From Zantedeschia hybrid cultivar (taxonomy: Eukaryota > Streptophyta > Magnoliopsida > Alismatales > Araceae), in the NCBI GenBank assembly GCA_030544215.1, contig JARZZO010000011.1:978001-1042000 (forward strand): a stretch of 64,000 bases of DNA, read 5' to 3'. This document shows positions 26,166 to 39,327 of the stretch, piece after piece. A program made the translations under genes and the position numbers. Each line of letters opens with the position of its first letter. Positions within the stretch are counted from its first letter, which is position 1. Under the pieces are notes generated by a model, which worked only from the letters and a program-made list of their open reading frames with translations, was not told the origin of the DNA and ran no database searches.

Positions 26166-28319
26166 TGCCCCCTCCCCCACTCTTCAATTCCTCCGGCCGC
26201 TGGCGAGCGGAGACGCGAAAAAGGAGAACAACCGCCGGTGATGTTTGTCCAGTAACCGGAAGGTATCGGGAGCTCCTCCCCCGTGTCTCGCAGCTTTTAA
26301 TACAGGAACCGGATTACCAGAGTGTTGGAGTCAAGCTACACAAAATTCATTCAGAATCTATTTATGGTATATCAATAAAACATAGTTTCTAATCCAGTTA
26401 ACTGCGATTTTGATTTTTTTTCATCAAAAAAAATATTAAATAATTCTTATGAAAATATGTGATTAATTAGATTTAACGTAATTCATTTTGCAAGTTCGTA
26501 ATTAGGAGCTAAGTGGAGCATACATGAAGGAGTCAAATACTTTTTCTATTCTTTTCTCCAGTGCCACTGGGCCATCTTAAACAAGAACCAGAGACCTCGC
26601 CCGTAAAGTAAATCATCTCACCTACAATCCAACTAATTTGGAGAAAATTAATTAATAATGACCATAACTTTATCTCTCTTTCTCTCTCCAAGCAACTATT
26701 ACAATTATCCCTACCACATTATTTAATTCTCTCTCCCTCTATCCAACACCTCTTTATTCCACCTTGTTTATCTCAATCTTTATTCATTTTTTCTTTCTTA
26801 TTTATAAAAGGTTTTCTTTGATTTTTAAGATTAGGAAGATATTCATGTTTTAATCTTGCATCGTATGTAAAAGAATTATACTATCATTTTAACATTTGAA
26901 TTTGTGTTAAAAATGCTTATGTGATTATATTTTGTGATCATTAATAATTTTTTCATAGATGTGATGCACCATATTTGTTTCATAATTACTTCCTTATAAT
27001 TAAAAAATATATAAAATATTTATTTCAAAATTTCATGCATAGTGTTAGGTGGCCATTAACTCTAATTGTTACTCATTTAACTAATGCTATTAACATATAA
27101 TGTTTAGATTACAAAAAAATATGATTTTCTATTACAATTGCAAATAAGAAACTATTTATTTTTCAAAGTCACTAATAATATCAAACACATATAAAAGAAA
27201 CATATTTTAAAATATTTAACTCTTTTTCTTATAAAAATAATCATTATATAATAAAAAGAGCATTTTGTTGACCTGAAAATAATGTAATAAATTACCAAAG
27301 GCATATGCATTTTGCTCATAGACTCTTCTACTCTATCAAATATTATCGTAAATTTAAAATGAGCAACAGTCATTGTTAAATTTGCTAAGTTGCACTTTCA
27401 CTGTGACGCCCGGATATTATCCAGACTTGAAAGTATAATTTTATAATATTTTAATATCCTAACAATTAGAATACATTTATATATTTTCTAAAAAATGATA
27501 ATTTTACGTAATTGATCTGGCATTGTTTGATTCATGCGTTAGTGAATTTATTTTCTAATTTTTTAAATACTTCAAAAATGTCATTCTAAATCTTATTCTT
27601 AGGTTAGTGAATGTTGCATGGTCTCTTCGATTGTTCATAGTTTAATTTGACATTATTTTCTTCCTTATTTTGCATTGCTATATTCGTTACTCTGCCTCTT
27701 TTGAGTGCATCCTCAATATTTATATTGTCATTGTTCATTATGGGAACTGAATTTGTTCATCATTAGATGAGGTCTATTACACTAACACGTGGGCAATATT
27801 AAAGATCAGAGTACGTGTGTGTGTGTCTTGATATTACCAACACCAACAATTACTTCATGTTATTTACAACAATTTTTATAAATATTCCAACATGTAAGAT
27901 CAAGAATTATAGAAGTTTTTGCATAAATAATTTTCATGTATTAAAATATCGTTGATTATCTTACATGTGATATCCATCAAATAATAAAATATTACTTACA
28001 TTTTAGTTTTCAAAACTTTCTCCCAAATTTCATAATATATTAAAAATTTATATATTTTTAAAATAGTATTATATATATATACAAGAGCTTTTATTAATAT
28101 TCTGGTATATAAGATCAAAAGTTATTTTTGCAAATATAATTTCCATATAGTACCTTTTAAAGTATCGTTGATTTTTGCAGGTGCTACCCATTAAATATAA
28201 TATATTTTATGTTCATATATTTTAAAATATCATTTACATTTTAGTTTTCAAAATTTTATCTCAAATAATATATTTTTATTAAATACCATTTAATGTTAAT
28301 ATTTACTATTAACATCTCA
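26166..28319. other. AT-rich intergenic DNA
   Basis: 26166-26300 is GC-rich and is the probable promoter and 5' untranslated region of the TVP38-family gene. 26400-28319 is strongly AT-rich with no gene. A TGTGACGCCCGG string at 27401 resembles the start of a plant LTR, but no partner was found. Confidence 0.45.
27868..28280. repeat. Divergent direct repeat, period about 200 bp
   Basis: 27868-28055 and 28083-28280 share the order of TAAGATCAARARTTAT, TATCGTTGATT, ACATTTTAGTTTTCAAAA and an AT-rich tail, with many substitutions. An old tandem duplication of non-coding DNA. Confidence 0.6.
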
Positions 28320-29046
28320 TGTAAATTCGACCGGACTTCCAAGCAAGTTGGGTGTCAAGCAACACCGCATGATCCCGAAAGGTAATGAAGTTCAATAACC
28401 CACAGATGGAACATGTCCGTCCATAGTTACCGCGTGGCTATAATCCTTCATTCGCACAATGCTCTCGAGTCGACCTAGGACATGGTCAAACTGTCAAATC
28501 CTAGATGGTCAACTTACTTGGATCAGACTCCGTTGTACAATATTAGAAAACACATTTTATGGTATTGTGTTCTCTCCGAGATGTCTTTGGTGTCTCAAGT
28601 TCAAAGATCAACCACGTCACTGTGACGATGAATCAAGCCGGTTGACAGTCAGGTAAATTACCATCCGGCGATTCATGTCGGATCAATTCAGTGAACTTAT
28701 TCGCTAATGAGCACCTACGGGTTCACCATAGTATCTCCACACAAATGACTATTGAGATCAGTCACCCTTATCAAATGAGCTAAATAACATGTACTAGTCT
28801 CACTGGATGTTTGATGTCTTTCTCAAACATCCTACAACTATGAACAATTAAGAACGTATTTTTATAAGTCATCAATCTCATTATTATGATCTCATCATAA
28901 TCCAATGACTATTGCACACATTCAAAGATTTCATTATGCGCAATAATAAATTTGTCAATCTCCATAATGAAATAAGTGTCATTTATTAGTGAATCGGATT
29001 GTAATAGGTACCTAATGATTGGCTTTGAGGACACATGTATCTAACA
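28320..29046 (-). repeat. Partial LTR related to the Copia LTRs at 31531 and 39341
   Basis: Collinear with the right two-thirds of the 1553-bp LTR described below. It shares variants of GTCAAGCAACACCGC, TATAATCCTTCATTCGCACA, CCATCCGGCGATTCATGTCGG and GACTATTGCACACATTCA, and the terminal CTAACA at 29041-29046. It is clearly diverged and lacks about 200 bp internally and the outer 600 bp. It abuts the gag remnant of the Gypsy element exactly at the LTR end, so an older Copia relative probably landed there and then lost its body. Confidence 0.75.
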
Positions 29047-31530
29047 CGGACGAGTGCCGCCATCTCCGTCAAGAGATAGAGCGCCTCATCTGCGAAGGAC
29101 GCCTATCCCAGTACAACCGGGAGAGGCAATCGCAACAACAACAAACTCATGTTCCGCAACCCGCGCTGAAACAGCATCAGCCCCCGTCCAAGGAGGGGAC
29201 TCAACCGACTCTGGCCCCGATAAGGGAGGCCTCGCATTAGCGGCCAAGTGCGGGGTCAATCATGGTCATCTTCGAGGAGCCAAGTGAGGTACCTCGTAGG
29301 CGCAGACGAGACGAAGCGTCCTCGGCCGTGGCAGCAGTCAATAGCAAGCCAAAGCGATCTCGTCGGGAGGACATCACCTTTATCGATAGCGATCTTGAAG
29401 GAATCCAAGTTCCTCATGTCGATGCTCTCGTTGTTAGCGTTGTAATAAATAACTATGATGTCCATCGTATTTTCGTAGACAATGAAGTGCACCTAATGTG
29501 CTTTTTTATAATTGTTTTCTCAAACTCGGTCTAATTGATGTCGACATGAAGGCCCATCGCGGACCTTTGTTTGATTTTAACAGAGCCCCTTGCCGAATGG
29601 AAGGTATAGTCTGACTGCCAGTAACCCTTAGTACGGCTCTAAAGCAATTGACGATTGAAACTGATTTTGCAGTAGTAAAGATAGATTAGGCTTGTAATGT
29701 CATATTCGACTGACGCCTAATCAGCCAAATCAGGGCCGTGCCTTCGTCCTATCATCAAAAGCTCAAGTTCAACACTGACTTCAGAGTCAGAGAAGCCAAG
29801 GGGAATCAGGAATTGGCCCGCCAATCCTACATGATCTCCATGAAAGGCAAGGCGGCGGCCGAGTCGCTATCAATCGAGTCTTTGGCCGATGCTACCCCGG
29901 GTGAGGAGCTGATTGCGGTCCCGATTCCCGGGGGAGACGGCCGAGTGTTACAGATAGGTTCTAACCTCCCAGCAGACTAAGCTGAAAAGATGGTTAGCTT
30001 CCTGAAGGAGAACCTTGATTTGTTCGCCTGGTTGCCTTCGGACATGCCGGGAATCAACTCATAAGTAGTCATACATCGTCTTCATGTTGATCCAAGTCAC
30101 CCTCTGGTCAAATAGAAGCGCCGGAGCTTCAATCTGGAGAGACAAATGGCAATCTGGACACCTACGAGAGGCTCATCACCTCGAGTGGGCTGCCGACGTC
30201 GTTATGGTGCCTAAGAAGAATGATAAGTGGCGAATGTGTGTTGATTTCACTGACCTCAACAAAAGCTTGTCTGATGGACAGTTTCTTGCTGCCTCAAATA
30301 GACTAGATGGTGGATGCCACTTCTGGCTATGAGCTACTCAGCTTCCTCGACGCCTACTCGGGATATCACCAAATCCGAATGTATCCAGAGGATGAAGACA
30401 ACACCAGTTTTACCACTTGTCTCGGCCTCTATTATTATACCCGGATGCCATTCGGCCTGAAGAACGCCGGTACCACTTATCAGCATTTCGTCAACAAAAT
30501 CTTCGCTCCTCAACTTGGCCAGAACATGGAAGTGTATGTTGACGACATGCTAGTGAACAGTCGATTTGCCTCTAACCATTTGGCCAATCAGGCCGAGACC
30601 TTCACTGCTTTGTGCAAGTATCACATGAAGCTGAATCCAGTCAAGTGTGCTTTTGGTGTGGCGTCTGGAAAGTTCCTTGGTTACCTCGTGTCGTGGGGTA
30701 GAAGCAAATCCGGCGAAGGTGGCAGCCATAGATGTGCCCCCGGCCGACATCCAAGAGGTACAAAGGCTCAGTGGACGAGTGGTTGCCCTAAGGCGCTTCA
30801 TGTCAAGGGCGGCCAATCATTGCTTCCCCTTCTTCAAGTTATTACGGAAGCTGACAACTTCCAATGGACAGATGAATACTAGACGACCTCTGACCAGCTT
30901 AAAGGTTATCTTTCTGAAGTTCTTGTCCTATCTAAGTCGGTCGAGGGGGAGCAACTTTTCATATATCTGGTTGTGTCAGAAGCGACGCTGAGTGCTATCC
31001 TCGTACGAGAAGAGGACAGCGTCCAAAAGCCTGTTTACTACATAAGCTGGGAGCTTCATGGAGCGGAGCTCCGGTACCCGGTACTGGAGAAGTTGGCACT
31101 TACCTTGGTCACGTCCGCAAGGAGGCTTCAGCCTTATTTCTTAGCACATTCTATTAAAATATTGATAGATCAACCCTTGCGCCAGGTTCTCTCTCGGCCG
31201 GAAGTGTCCGGGCGACTCGCCAAATGGGCCATAAAGCTGTGGGAATTTAACATCAGTTACGGACCCAAGATCGCTATTAAAGCGCAAGCCCTCGCCAACT
31301 TCATCGTCGACTTAACTCCTAAGGGAGCCTCGGTGCTGAAATCAACTGAAGACAGAAAGCTTGGTCCTTCTATACCTTCCCTGCTGGCCGACAGCCTCGC
31401 GGCCTTATCATCTGATTCATGCAACAACTGGCGTCTCTATGTAGACAGATCCGCTTGCTCCATGGGCAGCGGTGCCGAATGGGTCCTAATGTCTCCAGAC
31501 GGAGTGGTTGCCGAGTACGCCCTCTGTTTC
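29046..31530 (+). pseudogene. Tat Gypsy gag tail, protease, reverse transcriptase and RNase H (first half)
   Basis: Gag tail: DECRHLRQEIERLICEGRL followed by a Gln/Pro-rich stretch. Protease region at 29262-29510 has RREDITFIDSDLEGIQ and ends RIFVDN where the active-site loop should follow. Reverse transcriptase at about 30190-30700 shows FLDAYSGYHQI, MPFGLKNAGTTYQ and the catalytic YVDDML near 30535. RNase H at 30973-31330 shows ILVREEDSVQKPVYYIS and LANFIVDLTP. The second RNase H begins WRLYVDRSACSMGSGA near 31431, with Arg where Gly is usual. Frames change several times (before 30307, near 30690 and 30970), so no intact protein is made. Confidence 0.85.
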
Positions 31531-33083
31531 TGTTAGGATCGCTGTGTCGGGATCCGATCCTAAAACGCAGCGGAATAAAGAAGTTCGGGATCGGATCTGT
31601 CCCGTTTCGGTCGTTAAAACTAAAACCGATGTAGATCGATTTACCTTGCGCGGATTCGAATCCGAGTCCGTTTTCCGGTTCCGTCGGAGCGATGCCGCAA
31701 GTCGCGCAGATGCCCGACCTCTAGCGGTATCCACGCGGTTCTCCTCGCGATGGATCGTCCTCGCTTCCTCGCTCGCTGCGGCGCTCGAAGATCCCGTCTG
31801 ACTGCGCGTGATCCGCCGCGACATGCGGATCCAGATTCCCCGTCGAACGGGAAGTGGAGCAGTTGGGAACGGCACGCCCAGAGGAGAGAGAAAGTGGGGA
31901 AGAACGAATGACGGCTAGGTCAGGGTTGCTGGCCCCGGACGTAGAATCCGTTCTTTTATAAAAAGTCAGTTTGCGGTTTTTCACAAAAACCCAGACTTAT
32001 CCGAAATCCTGTCGGATTATCCATCGACTTGAAAACCATTTGCGTGTGACCCTCTAGGCCCAAATACCAGTCCAGTTAATAGCCCATTAAGTCCAGTAAC
32101 CCTTTACTGACCCACTGAATTAATTAATATCCTTATATTCAATTAATCAGCCGAATTTAATGTCCCAGAATAAATTCGGACGGACTGCCGATCACGTTGG
32201 ATGCCAAGCAACATCGCGTGGTCCTGGATGGAACTGGGGTTATCGCAACCCTCTATTGGAACATTTCTGTCATCGGTTAGCGCGCGGATATAATCCTTCA
32301 TCCGTACAATGTTCCCGAATCGACCTAAGGCATGGTTTACTGTTAAACCCTATTTGGTCGATTCACTTGAATCAGATGCTGCTAATCTGAATCCGATAAC
32401 TCCTTATCGATTACAGAGTCCGCCCTGGCCAGGGACTTTAAGCGCATCATTCCCGGAACATTCTCTCTCAAACAACCGAGAGCGGATGATCCCGTATTGA
32501 ACACACAATTACCTTCGAGGGCATTTTCCTGAACCCGATCACTTGACTTATTGATATCCCATGGTTAGGGATTCGTTCGTCAAGGTCAAAGCTCAGAAAC
32601 CTACCAACAAGGTATCCTTGGAGTCTCAGGTCCAAGGATCATCCACGCAACCGTGACAATTGAATCGAGCTGGTTAACAGTGAGGTGATTACCATCCAGC
32701 GATTCATAGTCGGATCAGTTCAGTGAACTCATTCTCCAATGAGCACCTATAGGTTCAGCATAGTGTCTCCACACAAGTGACTTATGGGATCAGTCACCCT
32801 CATCATATGAGCTGAAGTAACCTATACTAGTCTATCCGGATGTTCGATGTCCTATCTCAAACATCCTATGACTAGGAACAATTAAGAACATGTGTTTATA
32901 AGTCTTTGGTCCCGTAATTATGATCTCATCATAATCCAAAGACTATTGCACATGTTCATGGACTTCATCGTGATTCGATGAACACAGATCGAATTAATTA
33001 CACACAATGAATTATTGCCATTTATTAATAATCTGAATATATACACAGTATCGGATTGGCTTTGAGACCATCTAATACTAACA
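31531..33083 (-). repeat. 3' LTR of the Copia element
   Basis: 1553 bp, TG...CA ends. On the minus strand a TATAAAAG box lies at 31960-31953. It matches the 5' LTR at 39341-40893 except for seven single-base differences (for example 31535, 31573, and the base before AGTCCG near 31665). Confidence 0.96.
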
Positions 33084-33096
33084 ATCTCCCACTTGG
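33084..33096 (-). other. Polypurine tract of the Copia element
   Basis: The minus strand reads CCAAGTGGGAGAT directly before the 3' LTR start TGTTAG. This purine tract is the standard plus-strand primer in plant Copia elements. Confidence 0.9.
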
Positions 33097-33097
33097 A

Positions 33098-36000
33098 CTA
33101 AAGCCAATCACTTTTATACAGAATACCCATATTCTCTAAGTGACGCTCAAAAACATTTTGAGACAAAGGCTTTGTAAGTGGATCTGCTATGTTGTCGGCT
33201 GAGGGAACTCTTTCCACCACGACATCTCCTCGAGCTATAATCTCTCTGATCAGATGAAAGCGCCGCAGAATGTGCTTCGACTTCTGATGAGACCTCGGCT
33301 CTTTCGCTTGAGCAATCGCCCCATTGTTGTCACACAGCAGTGGGACGGGACCAGATATGCTTTCCACCACACCAAGATCGCTGATGAATTTCTTCATCCA
33401 CACAGCTTCCTTGGCGGCTTCAGCAGCAGCAATATACTCGGCTTCTGTTGTCGAATCAGCAGTGGTTTCCTGCTTGGAACTTTTCCAGCTCACCGCTCCC
33501 CCGTTGAGTGTGAAAATAAAACCTGATGTTGACTTGCTGTCGTCAGGATCAGACTGAAAACTCGAGTCAGTGTATCCTTGCAGCTTTAAGTCTCCTCCTC
33601 CATAGACTAGAAATAGATCCTTAGTCCTTCTCAAGTACTTAAGGATGCATTTCACAGCCTTCCAGTGTTCATCACCTGGATCTGCCTGATGTCTGCTCGT
33701 AACACTTAGAGCATATGCTACATCAGGTCTGGTACATAGCATGGCATACATGATGGACCCTATGGCAGAAGCATAAGGGACTCTATCCGTCATTGCCCTC
33801 TCTTCAGGTGTCTTGGGAGACTGACCTTTAGAGAGTGAAATTCCATGTCTCATCGGTATGAGACCTCTCTTGGAATTTTTCCATGCCAAACCTTTTGACA
33901 ATGGTTTCTATGTACATGGATTGGGTTAAAGCCAGCATCTTCTTTGATCTATCTCTATAGATCCGTATTCCCAATACGTAAGATGCTTCTCCCAAATCCT
34001 TCATGGAGAAGTTCTTTGACAGCCATATCTTTACTGATGACATCATTCCTACATCATTCCCAATGAGTAGGATGTCGTCAACGTAAAGAACCAGAAATGT
34101 GATTGCACTCCCACTGTTTTTCTTGTATACACAGGGCTCATCTTCATTCTTAATGAAGCCATAAGATTTGATCGCCTCATCAAATCTTATGTTCCAGCTT
34201 CGGGATGCTTGCTTCAGTCCATAAATGGACCTCTGCAACTTGCATACCATGTCTGGAGATTCTTTGGATGTGAATCTTTCTGGTTGTATCATATACACCT
34301 CCTCCTCAAGGTTTCCATTGAGGAAGGCAGTCTTCACATCCATCTGCCAGATTTCATAATCATGGTAGGCAGCAATGGCAAGAAGAATTCTGATGGACTT
34401 AATCATAGCAACGGGTGAAAAAGTTTCGTCATAGTCAACACCTTGTCTTTGACGATAGCCTTTTGCCACTAATCTTGCCTTATAAGTCTCAATATGTCCA
34501 TCTGCACCGATCTTTCTTTTAAAGATCCATTTGCAGCCGATAGGTACTATACCATCGGGTAAATCCACCAAGTTCCAAACTTGGTTGATGTACATGGACT
34601 GTATTTCAGAATTCATAGCTTCCCGCCATTTCCCGGCCTCTGGACTTTCAATGGCCTCCCGGTAAGTCTTGGGATCATCATCCTCATTATAGAGTATCCT
34701 TGAACCATCCAAATTAATATGTCCCACATATCTTTCTGGTGGTTTAGGTACTCTTTCAGACCTACGAGGTTCCTGTGTATCAATTTGAACAAGTTCAGAA
34801 ACTGATGGTTCATCTGATGAACCATTGCCAGTTTGTGGGTCTGGAACTTCTTCCAGAATTACTTTACTCCCACTGTCCTTCTGGAGAATATAATCTTCTT
34901 CCAAAAAGACAGCTCTCCTGGCCACAAACACCTTTTGTTCGCCAGGATGATAGAAGTAATATCCATAAGTTTCCTTTGGATATCCCACAAATCTGCATTT
35001 GTCAGTTCTGGATTCCAGCTTATCTGCGTCATGTCTTTTAACATGAGCAGGACATCCCCAGACTTTAACATGTTTAAGGTCTGGTTTCCTTCCATTCCAT
35101 ATCTCATATGGAGTGGTTTCAACAGATTTGCTTGGTACCTTGTTCAGGATATACATAGCCGAACTAAGTGCATATCCCCATAAGGACACTGGTAATTTGG
35201 ACATACTCATCATGGATCGCACCATTTCCATTAATGTGCGATTTCTCCTTTCTGATACACCATTCATCTGAGGTGTATAAGGAGGTGTAAGCTGAGAAAG
35301 GATACCATTATCCTTTAAGTATTTAATGAACTCAGTACTCAAGTATTCACCACCCCGATCAGATCGGATGGTTTTTATACTCTTTCCTGTTTGTTTTTCT
35401 ACTTCATTCTTAAATTCTCTGAATTTCTCAAAGGCTTCAGATTTATGCTTCAATAAGTATACATATCCAAACCTTGAGTAATTATCAGTGAATGTAATGA
35501 AGTATGAGAAACCACCAATGGCTTGGGTTGACATAGGACCACATACATCTGAATGTATCAGTTCTAATATGCCTTTGGCTCGTTCTCCAGTTCCACTAAA
35601 TGGAAACTTAGCCATTTTACCCATTAAACATGACTCACAGGTTGCATATGATTCATAATCAAATGGATCCAAATATCCATCTTTATGCAACCTTTGGAGT
35701 CTGTTTTCACCAATGTGTCCAAGCCTACAATGCCACAAGTAGGCTTTGTTCATTTCATACTTACTTCTCTTAATCGAAGAACCGATATGTAAATTATCAT
35801 GAGACACATTCAATAGATACAATCCATTGGACAAAATAGCAGAAGCTATTAATTTATTTCTGAAATAAATTAAACAACTATTGTTCTCAAAATTTAAATT
35901 GTATCCAATTCTATCTAAACATGAAATAGAAATGATGTTCCTTATTATGCTAGGTACATAATAACATTCATCTAATATAAATGTGTCTCCGGATGGTAGC

Positions 36001-37031
36001 TTGAGCCTCACTGTCCCCACAGCGATCGCCGCAACTCTTGCGCCGTTACCTAGTCTCAGCTCCACCTCGCCGGTCCTCAGCTTACGCCTTCTTGTCAGTG
36101 CCTGCACAGAATTGCAGATATGAGATACACATCCAGTATCTAATACCCATGATGTACAATCTCTTATTGACAAGTTTATATCTATCATATAGATACCTGA
36201 AGCATCCTGCTGCTTCACAGTTCCTTGAGCCTTGTCCTTGAGGTATTCCTTGCAATTCCTCTTCCAATGCCCTTTCTGGTGACAGTAGAAGCAATCACCT
36301 TTCTCAGCACTTTTACCCTTGTCTTTCTTGGTGACCTTTGCCTTTCTCTGAACCTTATTCTTATTCTTTCGAAAAGCTTGGACTGCAAGTCTTTTCCTGT
36401 TGGTCTTACCAACCATTAGGACTTGGGGTTTATCCTTCACAAGGTTCCCCTCAGCAGTCTTTAACATGTTCAGCAGTTCAGCTAAGGTGGCCTGGATCTT
36501 GTTTATGTTGAAATTGACAATGAACTGAGCATATGAAGGTGGAAGTGAAGACAACACAAGGTCTGTGTGCATCTCCTTGGGAAGTGTAACCCCAAGAGCA
36601 TCCAGCCTCTCCACCCATTCAATCATCTTCAGCACGTGATTCTGTACCGAAGTTCCCTCTGCCATCTGAGTCTTGAACAGATTCTTCGATATCTCATATC
36701 GTTCGATTTTGCTCTGCTCACCAAAGAGCTCCTTCAAATGGAGCATGATGGATCTAGCATCCATCTCTTCATGTTGCCTCTGCAACTCATTGCTCATAGA
36801 GGCTAACATATAACATTGGGCCATGGTGGAATCCTCCTTCCATTTTTCATACGCTATCATTTCCTCCTCTGGAGCATCTAATGCTGGTTCAGCAGGAGGT
36901 TCAGTATCCAAGACGTAGGCAATCTGCTCAGACCTGAGGACTATCTTCAGGTTTCTGAGCCAATCTGAGTAATTGGTGCCTGTCAAACGGTTGGCATCAA
37001 GTATGCCTCGCAACGGGTTATGATGCGACAT
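33098..37031 (-). pseudogene. Copia gag-pol polyprotein with one frameshift
   Basis: ATG at 37031. Domains in order: gag (NYSDWLRNLKIVLRSEQIA), zinc knuckle CFYCHQKGHWKRNC, protease WVLDTGCVSHICN, integrase zinc region (HCRLGHIGENRL) and DDE core (SDVCGPM, RSDRGGEY, QMNGVSERRN). Next come reverse transcriptase (RLVAKGYRQRQGVDY, QMDVKTAFLNGNL, LYVDDILLIGND) and RNase H (GYTDSSFQSDPDD, STTEAEYIAAAEA, NADPLTKPL-like end ADNIADPLTKPL). The first frame runs 1067 codons to a stop at 33828. The remaining RNase H part continues in another frame from about 33900 to 33098. The shift lies in a run of five identical bases near 33877-33881, so one extra base (real or a sequencing slip) accounts for it. 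All catalytic residues I checked are present. The product would drive reverse transcription and integration in virus-like particles. Confidence 0.93.
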
Positions 37032-37209
37032 TCTCGCCTACAGGAGATAATCAATTGATAATTAGCAGATATTCAGATTATCTAAAACAAGATATGGTCT
37101 TTTATTATCTAGTTTTACTCCCACTAATTTTCGACGGACTGTATAACCTTCAGATATACAGAACGGGAGACGCCGACTGTCTCCTAGTGGGGATCAGAAT
37201 CTCCAAGCA

Positions 37210-37530
37210 TCACAGTATGACCTCGGGTAAACACATAGTATCATACTGCTATCTCAGAGCAATCATCTCATGATAATTGCAACTCCTTGCAATATCCGAT
37301 CGTACTTCGGCTCCCAAGTTTAATGGTCCCGGGTAAACACAGTAGACCATTATCCCCGGTCTAAGCTTTACCATCAATACGTGACAGAGTAAAGTAGAAA
37401 CATAGTTCCCGGGTAAACACGTGGATGACTATATCGTTCCTCTACTCTTATCCAAAGGCATCTCATGCCATGATCAACAGTCCTCTCATCAGTTAATGAC
37501 AGACCTCGGGTAAACACATAGTATCTGCCA
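37210..37530 (-). other. Four hairpins with a shared loop in the Copia leader
   Basis: The word CYCGGGTAAACAC (plus strand) recurs at 37222, 37328, 37408 and 37505. Each copy lies between inverted arms: CAGTATGA/TCATACTG (37213-37220 and 37241-37248), TAATGGTC/GACCATTA (37321-37328 and 37345-37352), ATAGT/ACTAT (37402-37406 and 37428-37432), CAGA/TCTG (37500-37503 and 37524-37527). The first and fourth loops are identical over 20 bases although their stems differ. It lies between the primer-binding site and gag. Confidence 0.75.
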
Positions 37531-38942
37531 CCACCAAATTGAGTTCTATTAATCATATTGATGGAGAGCCACGCGGTACATTCTCAATGACTCGCGCTAC
37601 GGCTTAGAGTTTGTAACGAAGGTTTTGCTTATTTAATTTGGTCTCATCCTAGGTGATAGTATTAAATATATCGAATATATTTATTAATACTAATAACCTA
37701 GCAAATATAAAGCACACGCATCACATACATGTCATTAGTGTGGTCATGGACGGCACTGCGGTTTGACTTGAGCCAGACAGTCAAACGCACACATTCACAC
37801 AATATAACAACTTATATCATGAGTCTGCAAACCCATGAATGTAATGAACTCCTTCATTTTCATCTGGTCAGCAGTTGTGGATCATCCTCGCTCCGCGCGC
37901 ATCCGCCTCGAGTAAATTACATCGTAATTCTCAATTACATGATAATTTAAATGAGGAAGCCTTATGGCGATTACATCGAAGTGGAAGATAGAAGTACAAT
38001 GGAATATGAGAGGGAGAGGTTCGCAGACCTCTATTTATTAATACACAATAAACCACACAATCACATTCCACATCCACAATTAATGCTCGTCCATGACCAC
38101 CATGTGTTTTATTAAACAAACCACACATGAATTGCGCATCAAATGGCTAAATAAAATTTTCGAAAATAACTTATAATTTTGGTTTCATAAAACCAGGGAC
38201 CAATCAAAATTGGATTTAGGATTTTCGAAAATTTTAGTATTTATTTCAAGCATGCTAATTTAAATCTAATTTAAACAAGCAAATAAATGCACATCAATAA
38301 GTGCACATTAACTCCAAATAGATGCATTTACAACATTCCATGCTAATTATTTTACAGACATTAAAAAATTAATTTAACAATTAAATTAATTCTCTTTAAT
38401 GTCAAGATAATCTAACAATTAGATTAAAACAAACTTGATTAACAACAATTGTTAAATAAAACATAATTCCAAAAATTATGGGACCTTTAACAGTGAAATA
38501 ACAGACCTTAATTCATTTAAATTCCAATTTTAAATTTAAATTAAAAATCTGTTATTTAAAAGGGCCATTAAGTAATTTAAAACGAATTAAAATGGGTTAA
38601 ATATAAAGGAAATAGGGCCAGCGGACCAATGGTCCGGGCCGGACCCTGGGCTGAGCCCAGCCGGTCCCTGGCTCGGACCCAGGTCCGCCCACAAGGGCAC
38701 GGACCTGGTCCGGGCCCAGGGCCGGGCTGGCTCGGACCCGAGGGCCCGGCCTGGGCCCATCGGGCCCGCCCCCCCCACCCGAGCGCAACTAGGAAACCCT
38801 AGCTGCGCGCAGGTGAGGGGCGGCGGCTCCCTGCCCCGCAGGTGCCGGCCGGCAGGGCCCCGGCCCCTTTGGAGGCCGCCGGCACCCAGGGGCGGCGGCG
38901 ACGGCGCCGGCAACCCCCTGGTTGCCGGCGGTATCCTTTTAA

Positions 38943-38968
38943 CCCCCCCCCCCCCCCCCCCCCCCCCC
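38943..38968. repeat. 26-base C homopolymer in the Copia leader
   Basis: An uninterrupted run of 26 C (26 G in the element's sense strand) next to a GC-rich block at 38620-38940, all in the untranslated leader. Length may be affected by assembly. Confidence 0.85.
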
Positions 38969-39327
38969 TTGTTTTCTTTGTTTTTCAAGCAAAAATTTAG
39001 AAATAGGAGGGGGCTCGGTCGTCCTCCCCGTTGCCGGCCATGGATCATCCTGACCACCATCAACATCGTGGAGGGAAGCCCATGCTCCAGCGAGCCATCC
39101 CCAACGTTTGGGGTGCCCATGGACATGCCGACGCGATGCGTTCTTCGTCAGACGAAGAACACGAAATAACCCAAATTAAAATCCGATTTTAATCACAGTA
39201 ATTACAGTAAATACTCTGTGATCATCCCATGATCACAACACAAGTGATTAAAATCAAAACTATGCATGGAATTGATTATAAACGCATTAATTTGGAGACC
39301 GAAACGGCGAAAACACAGTGGAACCTG

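Noticed and set aside
25709..26392. Arg/Pro-rich plus-strand frames
   Set aside because: Antisense of the GC-rich first exon of the TVP38-family gene.
38587..39169. Gly/Pro-rich frames on both strands
   Set aside because: Compositional result of the GC-rich Copia leader and its C run.
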